From Trachythela sp. YZ-2020 (lineage: Eukaryota > Cnidaria > Anthozoa > Malacalcyonacea > Clavulariidae), in assembly GCA_016169945.1 (NCBI GenBank), contig JADLSH010000343.1, positions 208,088 through 272,087 on the forward strand: a stretch of DNA of 64,000 nt, written 5' to 3'. The notes beneath the pieces are model-generated. The model did not search any database and was not told where the DNA came from. It saw only the letters and a list, made by a program, of their open reading frames with translations. The position numbers were made by a program, and so were the translations under genes. Shown here one piece after another: positions 55,412 through 64,000 of the stretch (position 1 is its first letter; the number at the start of each line of letters is the position of its first letter).

Positions 55412-57148
55412 TTAGTTTTGACTATCTCTACGTCTTGACACATCCTGTGGAGTATCAAGTTCTTCGACCACTTGCACCTGGTCTTGTACGAATGGGAAGG
55501 TCAAATTAATGACACGTACAGGTGTCCCACTTTCATCAGCACCAGTGTATTCAGGATCTTGGAATACGTTGTATGCTTCATGATTGATCAGACCACTATT
55601 GATCACGTATGGATCCTGAAAAGTACCATAATCACCCGGAATATTTGGAGTGAACCCAGCTGATCCAGCAGGTGATTCGGCAGCAGGATTATTGATGTAA
55701 GGTAGTACGGTTGTACCTGTGCCAGCATTAGCCAGGTTCTTACCTTCATCACGCCAAGTTGCACCATCCAGATTGGCAAAGAACTTAATGTCTATGGTGA
55801 CAGCATCACATAATGGCGTTACTTCCTGATAATTATTTGGCCATGCAGAACCCCAGTAATCCTCACCGAAATCACCACCCTCGCCTGGGCAAGCACTATT
55901 AAAATTAGTCAGACTACTGCCATCTTGATTGTTACCACCAGGATGATGAAGACCAAATACATAGGTACCTGTCACTCTTCTTTTGCCACCACGAACTTTA
56001 CGTTCTTTTCCATAACGGCTTATAGTCTTAACCACATTAAATCTTGGTTGCATTGTCAATCTGGTTCTAAATCTGATTCTTTCACCTGCATATTTGCGCG
56101 CACGCAAAGAGTCAAAATAAGCACCATCAGGACGGACATACGAATGCTGGCTGCGTCTTGTATTTTTACTATTATCAAACACAGCAACAACGAAAAGGAA
56201 TTCTTCATTAAAGAACGGACGTTCTACCAGATAAATTTCGGCTTTGGTTCTACGCGTATCAACCTCTTGCCAGAATGTATCGTTTTCATCACCAGTATTC
56301 GCCCAGATATTCGCATCTGGCAACAGCTCAATTTTCAATACGTTCAGATAGTTTTCTCTAATATCAAGACCAGCACGCACTCCTAATGGCCCAACTTTAT
56401 TAGCACCAGGCTGAGCAAATGCAAAGTTCATTGCAGCTTGTGCTCTTGGATAATCTGCCGCAGACATTGTGCAGTAGTAACCAGCCAGATCAATTGGCGG
56501 ATGGTCATCATATCGGCCTTCGTACTTTGGGTGCGTAATCGGCAGATCAATAAACGTTACATTGCCCGCGCTATTAACGGGGCCATTCTGGTTAGTGGGA
56601 TCACCATCAGCACCATTGAATGCGCCTGCAAAAGATTTGTAACCACCCGTACCGGCACCACCAAAACTAGCTGACTCATCGAAATGCGTATAGGCAGAAT
56701 TAATCACGCCAGGATTTGATGCCGTGGCATTATCAACAAAGGATTGCATCTGGTTTGGATCACGAAGATCGAATGTAATATCATCTGACAGACCTAGACC
56801 GGCTGCTTCTGCCTCATCAGTAATATATTCACGAATAGTGCCGTTATCCTGATAACGATATAAACCGTGTTTACCATCTCCGATCATCGTAAAGACTTGT
56901 TCCTGAATATTTACGAAACGGTACGTATTGTTAGTTTGGAAGTTTCCGTAATACACCGGCAGGTGATTAATACCTGAATCGGTCGTTGCTTTTTGACCGA
57001 TACTCAGTCCTACGGCTGTGTCATTGGGTCTGACAGTATAAAAGTAGGGTGATCCTTCAGTCAGATCCGCGACAGTTGGTGCCGCGAATGTCGGAGATGA
57101 CACTATTGCTAATGCTGCTGCCGCTGTAAGGAAAGGTAGCTTTTTCAT
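55412..57148 (-). CDS. Large exported protein of unknown function
   Basis: A 578-residue secreted protein with a clean signal peptide (MKKLPFLTAAAALAIVSSPTFA). Body features: SPYFYTVRPNDTAVGLSIGQKA, a His/Asp-rich FIDLPITHPKYEGRYDDHPPIDLAGYYC, basic RARKYAGERIRFRTRLTMQPRFNVV, and GTYVFGLHHPGGNNQDG. Four Cys or so. The C-terminus ends in a basic RRRDSQN tail. I do not recognise a family. Its terminator at 55352 shows it is a separate transcript from the 526-residue gene. Confidence 0.6.
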   Translation of the reverse strand: MKKLPFLTAAAALAIVSSPTFAAPTVADLTEGSPYFYTVRPNDTAVGLSIGQKATTDSGINHLPVYYGNFQTNNTYRFVNIQEQVFTMIGDGKHGLYRYQDNGTIREYITDEAEAAGLGLSDDITFDLRDPNQMQSFVDNATASNPGVINSAYTHFDESASFGGAGTGGYKSFAGAFNGADGDPTNQNGPVNSAGNVTFIDLPITHPKYEGRYDDHPPIDLAGYYCTMSAADYPRAQAAMNFAFAQPGANKVGPLGVRAGLDIRENYLNVLKIELLPDANIWANTGDENDTFWQEVDTRRTKAEIYLVERPFFNEEFLFVVAVFDNSKNTRRSQHSYVRPDGAYFDSLRARKYAGERIRFRTRLTMQPRFNVVKTISRYGKERKVRGGKRRVTGTYVFGLHHPGGNNQDGSSLTNFNSACPGEGGDFGEDYWGSAWPNNYQEVTPLCDAVTIDIKFFANLDGATWRDEGKNLANAGTGTTVLPYINNPAAESPAGSAGFTPNIPGDYGTFQDPYVINSGLINHEAYNVFQDPEYTGADESGTPVRVINLTFPFVQDQVQVVEELDTPQDVSRRRDSQN

Positions 57149-57713
57149 AATTAAACTCCTATCGTTTAATACGATACATAAATGTATACATACGAATTAA
57201 AAACCAAGTTTCACCTATATAAACTCAGCTTTATATTTCTCAATACAGGGATTGCAACGCTGTCATTCAAAAGGTATCGAGCAATCTATAAACGATAAGT
57301 AACTCTTTGAATAAATCAGTTGCTTTCCTTGTGAATGAAACGATAGAACTAAATTATCACAAAACCATCACGTGTAATTTCAATAGAATTCAGTGAAAAA
57401 ATAATATTTTTTATATGTTTTCATATCATATTTTGTTGTCCTGTAAGGCTAATCACCAATTCATAACTGATTGCAGTTTTTATATAATGACGCGCAGATC
57501 AAAACATTAGCCATGTTTTTTTTTGTTAAAATCTTGAACGCACTTGTTAATATTATTCAATATCCAAATGAGCAATCACCATCCCCATAAGATATAGCTA
57601 TCAGTTCTAACAAGATAAAATAATTATAATATGCTCAACCTTCATGAATGCTTTTTTATCGGAACTAAAACACTATCTAGTTCTCTAAGGGTTTTATCTG
57701 ATAGCTCACTGTG
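57149..57713. other. AT-rich divergent promoter region
   Basis: 565 bases between the exported-protein gene (minus) and the DUF3179 gene (plus). Strongly AT-rich (for example TTTTATATGTTTTCATATCATATTTTG). No gene or repeat recognised. Promoters for both neighbours must lie here. Confidence 0.5.
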
Positions 57714-59078
57714 ATGACAATTAAACGGATTTTCCAACTACTCCTATTAGGAGTTATTTTTATTTCTAGCCATGCTGTCTTAACGGCAAGTGATAACACA
57801 AAAAATGATATTGCCCAGAAATTTGTAAACTTACTTACACAACCGGAAGAGTCATTACCTGATGAAATTTCTTATATATCAGATAATTGGCAGCCAGAGT
57901 ACACCCCCATGGCCATTGAAATATTGTCATTGTCTCGAGGTGCTCTGGCTTTCAGAATGATCACCTTATTACAGAAAAAAACAGGACAGGATTTCTATTT
58001 TGATACGAACCAATGGTTTGTCTGGTGGTGGCAGAAAAAGAAAGATACGACTGAAGATTATCCTGAATTCAAATCAAAACTTTACGCTCTAATCGATAAT
58101 AAATTTAAGACCTATTTTTCCATCGAACGAACATCACGGATCCGCCTTGATGAAGTCCGCTGGGGTGGCGTAAGTCAGGATGGCATTCCACCTTTACGCC
58201 AACCGAAGATGATTTCTGCAAAGGAAGCGACCTATCTGGAAGATGATAATGTGGTATTCGGCATTGAGATAAATGGTGATGTCCGCGCTTATCCAAAGCG
58301 TATCCTCGCCTGGCATGAGATGTTTATCGATGAAATTGGTGGTATCAATTTCGCCGGTGTTTACTGCACATTATGCGGTACCGTTATTTTATATAAAACC
58401 AATCACAATGGTGTTCAACATCATCTTGGAACTAGCGGCTTTTTATACCGTTCGAATAAATTAATGTACGACAAAGATACCCAATCCTTATGGAATACCA
58501 CTTGGGGTGAACCGGTCATTGGGCCATTGGCAGATAAGAATATTCGTCTTGAACGCAGCTATCTAGTCACCACAACCTGGGGAGAATGGAAACGTCGGCA
58601 CCCGGAGACGGCAGTGTTATCTCTTGATACAGGATTTGAGCGAGATTATGGTGAAGGCGTTGCCTACCATGATTATTTTTCGACCGATGAATTGATGTTC
58701 AGCATATCAACACCGGATATCCGTTTAAAGAATAAGGATGAAGTACTGGCTCTGAGATTTCCTGAACATAGCGAAAAGACGATGGCAATAGCTGCAAATT
58801 TTTTACGTGACAAACCTGTTTATGTAAGTCATCTCGGAGATTTAAACTTTGTTGTACTAACGGATAGCAGTGGTGCAAATCGCGTATTCGAAACACAAGG
58901 TGTTGAGTTTGTATCCTATGATCAAGATATCACTGCGCTCGATAGCCAGGGACAAAAGTGGATCCTGTCTGAAGATAAATTAGTCAGTGATGGCAACGAA
59001 CTCACCCGACTACCCGCTCATCGCGCATTCTGGTTTGGTTGGCATTCTGCTTTTCCAGACACCATTCTCACTAAGTAA
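57714..59078 (+). CDS. DUF3179 exported protein
   Basis: A 454-residue protein with an N-terminal signal segment (IFQLLLLGVIFISSHAVLT). The DUF3179 core spans about 150-330: DGIPPLRQPKMISAKEATYLEDDNVVFGIEINGDVRAYP, WHEMFIDEIGGINFAGVYCTLCGTVILY with its CxLC pair, then TSGFLYRSNKLMYDKDTQSLW. Two Cys in the YCTLCG motif may form a redox or metal site. Function unknown. GTG at 57711 just before the ATG could also start it. Confidence 0.85.
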   Translation: MTIKRIFQLLLLGVIFISSHAVLTASDNTKNDIAQKFVNLLTQPEESLPDEISYISDNWQPEYTPMAIEILSLSRGALAFRMITLLQKKTGQDFYFDTNQWFVWWWQKKKDTTEDYPEFKSKLYALIDNKFKTYFSIERTSRIRLDEVRWGGVSQDGIPPLRQPKMISAKEATYLEDDNVVFGIEINGDVRAYPKRILAWHEMFIDEIGGINFAGVYCTLCGTVILYKTNHNGVQHHLGTSGFLYRSNKLMYDKDTQSLWNTTWGEPVIGPLADKNIRLERSYLVTTTWGEWKRRHPETAVLSLDTGFERDYGEGVAYHDYFSTDELMFSISTPDIRLKNKDEVLALRFPEHSEKTMAIAANFLRDKPVYVSHLGDLNFVVLTDSSGANRVFETQGVEFVSYDQDITALDSQGQKWILSEDKLVSDGNELTRLPAHRAFWFGWHSAFPDTILTK

Positions 59079-59346
59079 AAAGCACGGCTAGAGATAGGAT
59101 TCAAAGCTATTAAGGTTTAACATCCAAAATATTTTCAATTAAATTTGAAAATAAATGCGGGACTACACCATCCTTATTTTAGCCGATGTGATCATATAGT
59201 CTGATTGGCGTACTATTAAACTTGGACGAGCTAACTGATCACGTACTGCCTTATTAGCACCACTTGTTTTACAAAGAAGGTAGTCACCGCTTTTTGAATG
59301 CAGAGATCAAGTTCCCCCTGTTTTTTTCTATTAAGCGAAGGATATT

Positions 59347-60759
59347 ATGATGAATATCATGGACCTGTCTCCTTTTCGAATGACTGCACCTGCAGGCAAA
59401 CTTAGTGTTGATGTTGAAGGTGAAATTCCTGCTGATTTGCGAGGTCGTTTAATACGCACAACACCTGCTGGTCTAGTTCGTAAACCGTGGAAAGCTGATC
59501 ACTGGTTTGATGGACTCTGCATGTTATATAGTTTCGATCTAAGCGACTCTCCTGCCTTTACCAGCGCTTGGTTACAGAGCGATTTTTCTCGTGAAGCTGA
59601 AAATGGCAAGGTGTCCATGGGTTCCTTTGCTACTCCTAGAAACCCTGACTTCTTAGACTGGGCACTTCATCCAATCCCAAAAGTGACAGATAACTGCAAC
59701 GTTAACGTTTTACGTAATGGCGATAACTATCTTGCTTTGACAGAGTCAAACCGGATGATTAAGTTTGATCCTGTCACTTTACAAACTCTTAATGAAGAAA
59801 TTTTTAGCGGTGATGTACCTTCAGTAGCTCTCGACCTGGCCCATCCACGATTTCATCAGCAACGAGGAGAGATTATTTCCGTAAGCACAACCTTTGGGCC
59901 TAAAACCAAAGTTGATATCTCAAGTATTACTCCTGGCTCTAATCAGCGTAAACGGTTAAATACCTGGGAGACAACGAAGTGGCCATATATACATGATTTT
60001 GGTCTCACAGAGCATTACGCGATTATTATCGCTCATCCTTATTTTCTTTCTGGCGCTAATTTTTTATGGTCAAAAAAAGGAATGGGTAACCATCTACAAT
60101 ATCAAAATAACGAAGGTATGAAGCTTATCGTCTTACCACTCGATGGTGGACCCTCGAAAATTTTTGAAACCGATCCAGGCTTTATCTACCATCTGTTTAA
60201 TAGCTTTGAGCGAGACAATGAAATTGTTATGGATATTGTTGAACATCATGGTGATGATGCGATCACAAAACTATATGTAGATAACCTTGTTCATAAGAGG
60301 CCTGATTTAGGCGGCACACCTACTCGGCTTAGACTAGATCTGACTAAATCGAAAGTGACACGTGAAATTATTACAGAAACGATTTGTGAGTTTCCTCAGA
60401 TTAATTACTCCAGAGTTCATCAGCACGATTATCAATATGGATATGGAGCGAATGTTATTTCCAGTGAAGATAAAGGTATAAAGCAATACAAAAATAAATT
60501 ACTGAAAATTGATACTCGTGGTGGCAATGTGATCACTTATGGCGAGGAAGATTGGTTGCCTGGCGAAGCAATTTTCGCAGAGAGTAAAGGGGCTAAAGAA
60601 GAAGATCATGGTTATCTCTTGACCGTTGCATCACATAGAAGTGAAGATAAATCACAATTATGGGTGTTGAATGCAAAAGATCTTCAACCTATAGCTAAGC
60701 TAACCGTTGATACACTTGTTCCACTTGGCTTTCATGGTCAGTTTTTCCGCATTAACTAA
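59347..60759 (+). CDS. Carotenoid cleavage oxygenase family protein (RPE65/CCD-like)
   Basis: A 470-residue non-haem iron oxygenase of the carotenoid-cleavage family, a seven-bladed beta propeller. The four iron His ligands can be placed as His166 (LAHPRFH), His216 (YIHDFGLTEH), His282 (FIYHLFNSFE) and His463 (GFHGQF). PADLRGRLIRTTPAG at the N-terminus is typical. Members cleave carotenoids, stilbenes or lignin-like aromatics; which one is unclear. It lies between the DUF3179 and small exported protein genes. Confidence 0.9.
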   Translation: MMNIMDLSPFRMTAPAGKLSVDVEGEIPADLRGRLIRTTPAGLVRKPWKADHWFDGLCMLYSFDLSDSPAFTSAWLQSDFSREAENGKVSMGSFATPRNPDFLDWALHPIPKVTDNCNVNVLRNGDNYLALTESNRMIKFDPVTLQTLNEEIFSGDVPSVALDLAHPRFHQQRGEIISVSTTFGPKTKVDISSITPGSNQRKRLNTWETTKWPYIHDFGLTEHYAIIIAHPYFLSGANFLWSKKGMGNHLQYQNNEGMKLIVLPLDGGPSKIFETDPGFIYHLFNSFERDNEIVMDIVEHHGDDAITKLYVDNLVHKRPDLGGTPTRLRLDLTKSKVTREIITETICEFPQINYSRVHQHDYQYGYGANVISSEDKGIKQYKNKLLKIDTRGGNVITYGEEDWLPGEAIFAESKGAKEEDHGYLLTVASHRSEDKSQLWVLNAKDLQPIAKLTVDTLVPLGFHGQFFRIN

Positions 60760-60894
60760 AATAGCTTTTATTAATACAACTTCTATATATCCCTCTTAGT
60801 CGCCTTCTTTTACTATAAAGATATTGAAGGTGTATTTTACAGTCTTATGAGCACCTCTTGTGCTGGCGATAACCCAATTCATGGAGAAATATCT

Positions 60895-61347
60895 ATGTTA
60901 AAACTCATTCCCCTGACTGCCATGGTCACTATAGTATTTCTGTTCGGATCTAGTGATATTTATGCAGGAGAACCTGATCATCAATCTCACTCCGATCATG
61001 ATGGTGTTTCCATTACTGAAGAACTGACTGTGCCTTTAAATGCTGATGAACAGTGGCAGATGGACTCTCATACTCGCGATACGTTTGAAAAAATGGTTAA
61101 AAGATTTGATGAATTGGATCCGCCGAATGCAACAGAAGATCAATTAACTGAATTAGGTAAAACGCTGGATGGTGATCTGAATGAATTAATCGCAGGTTGC
61201 ACGATGACCGGTGATGCCCACAATGCTCTGCATAAATATCTTATGAATTATATGCCGGCAGTTAATGATCTTAAAACTGTAGGTAATCTTGAAAAGGCAA
61301 AAAAGGTTCATGGATTACTGTATTCATATCCGAAATATTTTAAATAG
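60895..61347 (+). CDS. Small exported protein of unknown function
   Basis: A 150-residue protein with GGAG before the ATG at 60895 and a signal peptide (MLKLIPLTAMVTIVFLFGSSDIYAG). A His/Asp-rich stretch follows (EPDHQSHSDHDG), possibly metal-binding. The rest is helical, with LIAGCTMTGDAHNALHKYLMNYMPAVNDL. Directly downstream of the carotenoid oxygenase gene by 135 bases. No family recognised. Confidence 0.65.
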   Translation: MLKLIPLTAMVTIVFLFGSSDIYAGEPDHQSHSDHDGVSITEELTVPLNADEQWQMDSHTRDTFEKMVKRFDELDPPNATEDQLTELGKTLDGDLNELIAGCTMTGDAHNALHKYLMNYMPAVNDLKTVGNLEKAKKVHGLLYSYPKYFK

Positions 61348-61418
61348 AATCTAAAACATAGAGGAAAGAATACATCATAGCTTTTTCTGGTTGAAATGGC
61401 TCCGATATACAAGACACA

Positions 61419-61482
61419 AGATCCTTCGTCCCTCAGGATGACAGTCGAAAATAAACTGTCATTCTAAGCAACGCGAAGAATC
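61419..61482. repeat. AGATCCTTC-family fold-back repeat
   Basis: AGATCCTTCGTCCCTCAGGATGACAG (61419-61444) faces CTGTCATTCTAAGC...GCGAAGAATCC (to 61482). Same family as 18101-18220 and 32105-32184. Confidence 0.75.
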
Positions 61483-61573
61483 CCAAGAACGAGGCCATTA
61501 CAACAAACGACTAACACGAATGTTCTTAATCCTAACTCGAGCTCAAATTAATAAAGTAATAACAGTGAAAAAA

Positions 61574-61613
61574 CCAACCCTTAAGCTAATCGCCCTAATC
61601 ACTTAAGAGTTGG
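61574..61613 (-). terminator. Rho-independent terminator of the di-haem peroxidase gene
   Basis: Minus-strand CCAACTCTTAAG pairs with CTTAAGGGTTGG around a 16-base loop and is followed by TTTTTTCACTG, just after the stop at 61621. Confidence 0.85.
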
Positions 61614-61620
61614 CCTTACT

Positions 61621-62991
61621 TTATTCTACCAATGACAATCCACTTGGAAGTTTTTTAGGTACATCATCACGCAGATCAATACTGTCTGGATCTGTTAGTG
61701 CATTAAGAAAATCGACAAGTCGATCGATATCTCTGTCTCTATATCGGAACCTTGGTAGTTCATTTGCTTCCGCAATATCTCCTACACGGAGTACGTCATT
61801 CATGACAATAAAATCTAGGGCATCCAGATCATCACGAGATGGTAGTACTGCCTGACTTTGATCATAGTTATATAATGAATTGACTGCATTAATATGGTGT
61901 TCGACTACATCTCGTAATGTATCGTAAGCACCGGCATGACCATAAGGAGCGGTCAATGCAACATTGCGCAGAGTCGGTGTACGAAACTTGAAACGGTCAG
62001 CATCATCTAAGGTTACCCTTTCACGTCCAAAATCTTCATGGCCATCAAATCCATCACCTTTACCGGCCCCTATCTGAGGCATCGCAATCGCATGGAATTC
62101 GTGATCTGTCTGGAAGCTACCACTATGACAACTACTACATGTAACGTTGGTTCTATCGCCACGTTTACCTCTATAAAAGAGACGCATTCCTCGACGAGCA
62201 CTATAACTCATGGCCTTCCTCTCTCCTCGTAGGAAACGATCAAAAGGGCTATTGCTAGCACGCCATTTTACTCCTTCAAAAGCGGCAATTGCATTCGCTG
62301 CATGGGCATAAGTAATATCTGACGAGTCATCTATATCATCAAAGGCATCCGTAAACATATCGACATAAGCTGGGATATTACGGAGACGTTCGGCTAACTG
62401 TGCCCAAACACCTGCTGGACCAGCCAGATCACCCGCTGCAGCTGCATCGGCGATTGGATTTTCACCAGCCTGCCCGGCCATTTCAGTAGCAGATGTTACT
62501 GGGAACATCGCCTGTGCAGCTAATACATTTTCCAGAATGAGAGGTAAATTATCGCCTGCGGGGGTAAAAAATCCGCTTGGCTGATCTTCATCGACAGCGA
62601 CACGGCCATCATGAAACATAACGGTAAACTCATGTGCACCAAGATTAAATACAGGTGGGGCATTACGTGGAACACGCTCGTGAACCGCATCATCATCCTC
62701 ACCAGTATTGCGCATCACACCTAATCCGCGGCCACCTTCACCGATGGGTAAGGACAAACCATCGCCGGTATCTGTAAGGGAATGATGACACGTCGCACAG
62801 GAAGTGTTTTGGTTACCACTTAAAATTTTGTCAAAGAACAGGTTTCTCCCTAACTCAACTTGCTCCGGTGTGTGGCTACGGAAATCTGAGTCGGTCACAG
62901 CATCAGGTGTATATCTGCCACCAGCCAATACGACTGAGTTGATCAACGCCCCGGCTACAAGTAGAGCTGCGGTATATTTCTTATTGTTCAT
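61621..62991 (-). CDS. Di-haem cytochrome c peroxidase-like protein
   Basis: A 456-residue periplasmic protein of the CcpA/MauG superfamily. Signal peptide ends VVLAGG. Haem motifs: CATCH (65-69) in NTSCATCHHSLTDTG and CSSCH (285-289). NAPPVFNLG and HEFTVMFHDGRV, and later RTPTLRNVALTAPYGHAG with the likely distal Met/His contacts, are family landmarks. They reduce H2O2 or oxidise partner substrates. Together with the DUF1111 protein at 15354 it is one of two periplasmic di-haem enzymes in the window. Confidence 0.9.
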   Translation of the reverse strand: MNNKKYTAALLVAGALINSVVLAGGRYTPDAVTDSDFRSHTPEQVELGRNLFFDKILSGNQNTSCATCHHSLTDTGDGLSLPIGEGGRGLGVMRNTGEDDDAVHERVPRNAPPVFNLGAHEFTVMFHDGRVAVDEDQPSGFFTPAGDNLPLILENVLAAQAMFPVTSATEMAGQAGENPIADAAAAGDLAGPAGVWAQLAERLRNIPAYVDMFTDAFDDIDDSSDITYAHAANAIAAFEGVKWRASNSPFDRFLRGERKAMSYSARRGMRLFYRGKRGDRTNVTCSSCHSGSFQTDHEFHAIAMPQIGAGKGDGFDGHEDFGRERVTLDDADRFKFRTPTLRNVALTAPYGHAGAYDTLRDVVEHHINAVNSLYNYDQSQAVLPSRDDLDALDFIVMNDVLRVGDIAEANELPRFRYRDRDIDRLVDFLNALTDPDSIDLRDDVPKKLPSGLSLVE

Positions 62992-63137
62992 TTTATTTTC
63001 TCCACATCTATCCAGAAGTTTATAATTGGCCAGATAGTGAGAAATGACCTCACTATATATTTAGCCTAGCGTATAGATGTAGAAAAGTTCACTTGAACTT
63101 GTTAGAAATTCGTAAAAGCTGGTGAAGAAATGTTAAG

Positions 63138-63185
63138 CGTGAAGAACTAAAAAGTTACTGTTTAAGCAACCTTTAGTTCTTCACG
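63138..63185. repeat. Long hairpin in the intergenic region
   Basis: CGTGAAGAACTAAA (63138-63151) pairs perfectly with TTTAGTTCTTCACG (63172-63185) around a 20-base loop. No T-run follows on either strand, so it may be a transcript-end structure or a repeat rather than a simple terminator. Confidence 0.6.
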
Positions 63186-63464
63186 TAAAGTGGATGGGAG
63201 TTCTGACCACAGCCAGAGTTTTCTTATTCAGGAATTTCTTTTCTATAGAAATTATTCTTCAGGGAGCCCAGGCTGTTATATCGCGAGCTTGCCATTGACC
63301 TCCATTGCCCCACCCTTCTCCACGAACGGCGACTGTTGTTATCCCGGAGAGGATCGGTGTCCAATAACTTGTGAAATAATATTCATCGCTTCTCTACGGA
63401 TTAAACTGTGCAATCTTCAGAGAATTTTGAAACGCTATAAATTATCTAGATATATGCATGGAGG
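63186..63464. other. Intergenic region, no gene seen
   Basis: Part of the 473-base gap between the di-haem peroxidase and phosphoribosyltransferase genes. A 113-codon plus-strand frame (63190-63531) overlaps the 3' end of the phosphoribosyltransferase and shows no family resemblance, so I read this stretch as non-coding. Confidence 0.45.
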
Positions 63465-64000
63465 TCAGGCGTTATCTTTCTCTACAGCCACAGTTTCCAT
63501 AATGGCTTTCAAACCGGGTTTATTGTCATAGATCTCTTCCTTTTCCAGTCCAACCATTTCATACGGCAAGACCAACCATTGATCAGTTGTATTGACAAAA
63601 AAGTCTGGTTCTCTTTCTGTGCGATTACGTTTGGGCTTAAACCAGGGCACAGCTACCCTCACTTCATGAGGCATATTACGTTTCATGCGCTGAGATAATT
63701 GAGCTATAACCGACTTGATACTTGAGCCAGAACCGTACACATCGTCCACGATCAATAATTTATTATCGTGATTCAGGTTCTCCAGCAGATAATGCAACCC
63801 ATGCACTTTAATACTCTCAGCATTGTCGATCATCACCTGATAGCTGGGTAGACCCTGGTAAGATGTACGGATAGCGATATGGTCAGTTTCTACACCTAGA
63901 TATTGCAGACATTCCTGTACATAAATACCTACAGTACTACCTCCCCGCCATATACCCACAATAAAATCAGGTCGAAAACCACTTTCAAAAATCTGCACTC
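63465..64000 (-). CDS. Phosphoribosyltransferase-domain protein, 5' end outside window
   Basis: At least 177 residues, open to the right window edge. The PRPP loop LLIVDDVYGSGSSIK and RPDFIVGIWRGGSTVG (the pyrophosphate loop) show a type I PRTase, close to the hypoxanthine/xanthine-type branch of bacterial and archaeal proteins. The GTG at 63998 is probably internal, because the family usually has about 20 residues before the IFESGFRPD segment. Substrate unknown. Confidence 0.8.
   Translation of the reverse strand, partial: VQIFESGFRPDFIVGIWRGGSTVGIYVQECLQYLGVETDHIAIRTSYQGLPSYQVMIDNAESIKVHGLHYLLENLNHDNKLLIVDDVYGSGSSIKSVIAQLSQRMKRNMPHEVRVAVPWFKPKRNRTEREPDFFVNTTDQWLVLPYEMVGLEKEEIYDNKPGLKAIMETVAVEKDNA

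Noticed and set aside
55925..56386. 153-codon plus-strand frame
   Set aside because: Antisense shadow of the 578-residue exported protein gene.
63190..63531. 113-codon plus-strand frame near the right end
   Set aside because: Overlaps the 3' end of the phosphoribosyltransferase gene in antisense and lacks features.

Overview
The window looks like chromosomal DNA of a moderately AT-rich gammaproteobacterium. Evidence: a FadB/FadA pair, OxyR with a divergent haem catalase, ApaG, Tag, a bacterial RIO kinase, a class II DAHP synthase, a VPLPA-type exosortase-sorted protein and a RAYT transposase. Short operons and single genes on both strands alternate with intergenic stretches rich in fold-back repeats. 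I saw no rRNA, tRNA or CRISPR array.

Layout. 0-8.8 kb: the C-terminal piece of a GyrB/ParE-type topoisomerase subunit, an RRM RNA-binding protein, an ABC exporter, a lipoprotein hydrolase, a RIO kinase, a radical SAM enzyme, a VPLPA-CTERM protein and another hydrolase. 8.8-12 kb: a compact accessory locus. On the minus strand are a DUF2188 protein, a multiubiquitin-type Ubl, a DUF6791-ThiF E1-like enzyme and a DUF6527 protein; the last three genes overlap. Divergent to them is an XRE regulator plus ImmA/IrrE protease pair. This is the strongest candidate for an unusual system, a bacterial ubiquitin-like conjugation pathway. 12-20 kb: HxlR regulator and old yellow enzyme, a glycine-zipper protein, a di-haem oxidoreductase, truncated globin, Tag, a WYL regulator, Nudix and ApaG. 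20-24 kb: a metal-uptake operon (outer-membrane porin-like protein, substrate-binding protein, membrane permease) without an ATPase gene.

24-40 kb: a DUF481 protein, an MFS transporter, class II DAHP synthase, OxyR/catalase, a molybdopterin oxidoreductase, an adrenodoxin-reductase-type flavoprotein with a ferredoxin, and fadBA. 40.2-42.2 kb: about 1.9 kb without a recognisable gene, followed by an IS3 remnant, a RAYT flanked by 17-bp inverted repeats and a truncated ORF. 44-52 kb: a membrane-anchored AraC regulator with a lipoprotein, a long GAPDH, a pentapeptide-repeat/TIR fusion, MarC and small proteins. 52-64 kb: an AraC regulator, two large unrecognised exported proteins, a DUF3179 protein, a carotenoid oxygenase, a small exported protein, a di-haem cytochrome c peroxidase-like protein and a phosphoribosyltransferase cut by the window edge.

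A theme across the window is decayed partial duplication. Broken copies of the RRM gene, the radical SAM 3' end, the old yellow enzyme gene and the fadB promoter plus start codon all lie within about 12 kb of their intact parents. Two fold-back elements share TATACCC...CTTGGAAATGC termini, and a second palindrome family (AGATCCTTC...) recurs about four times.
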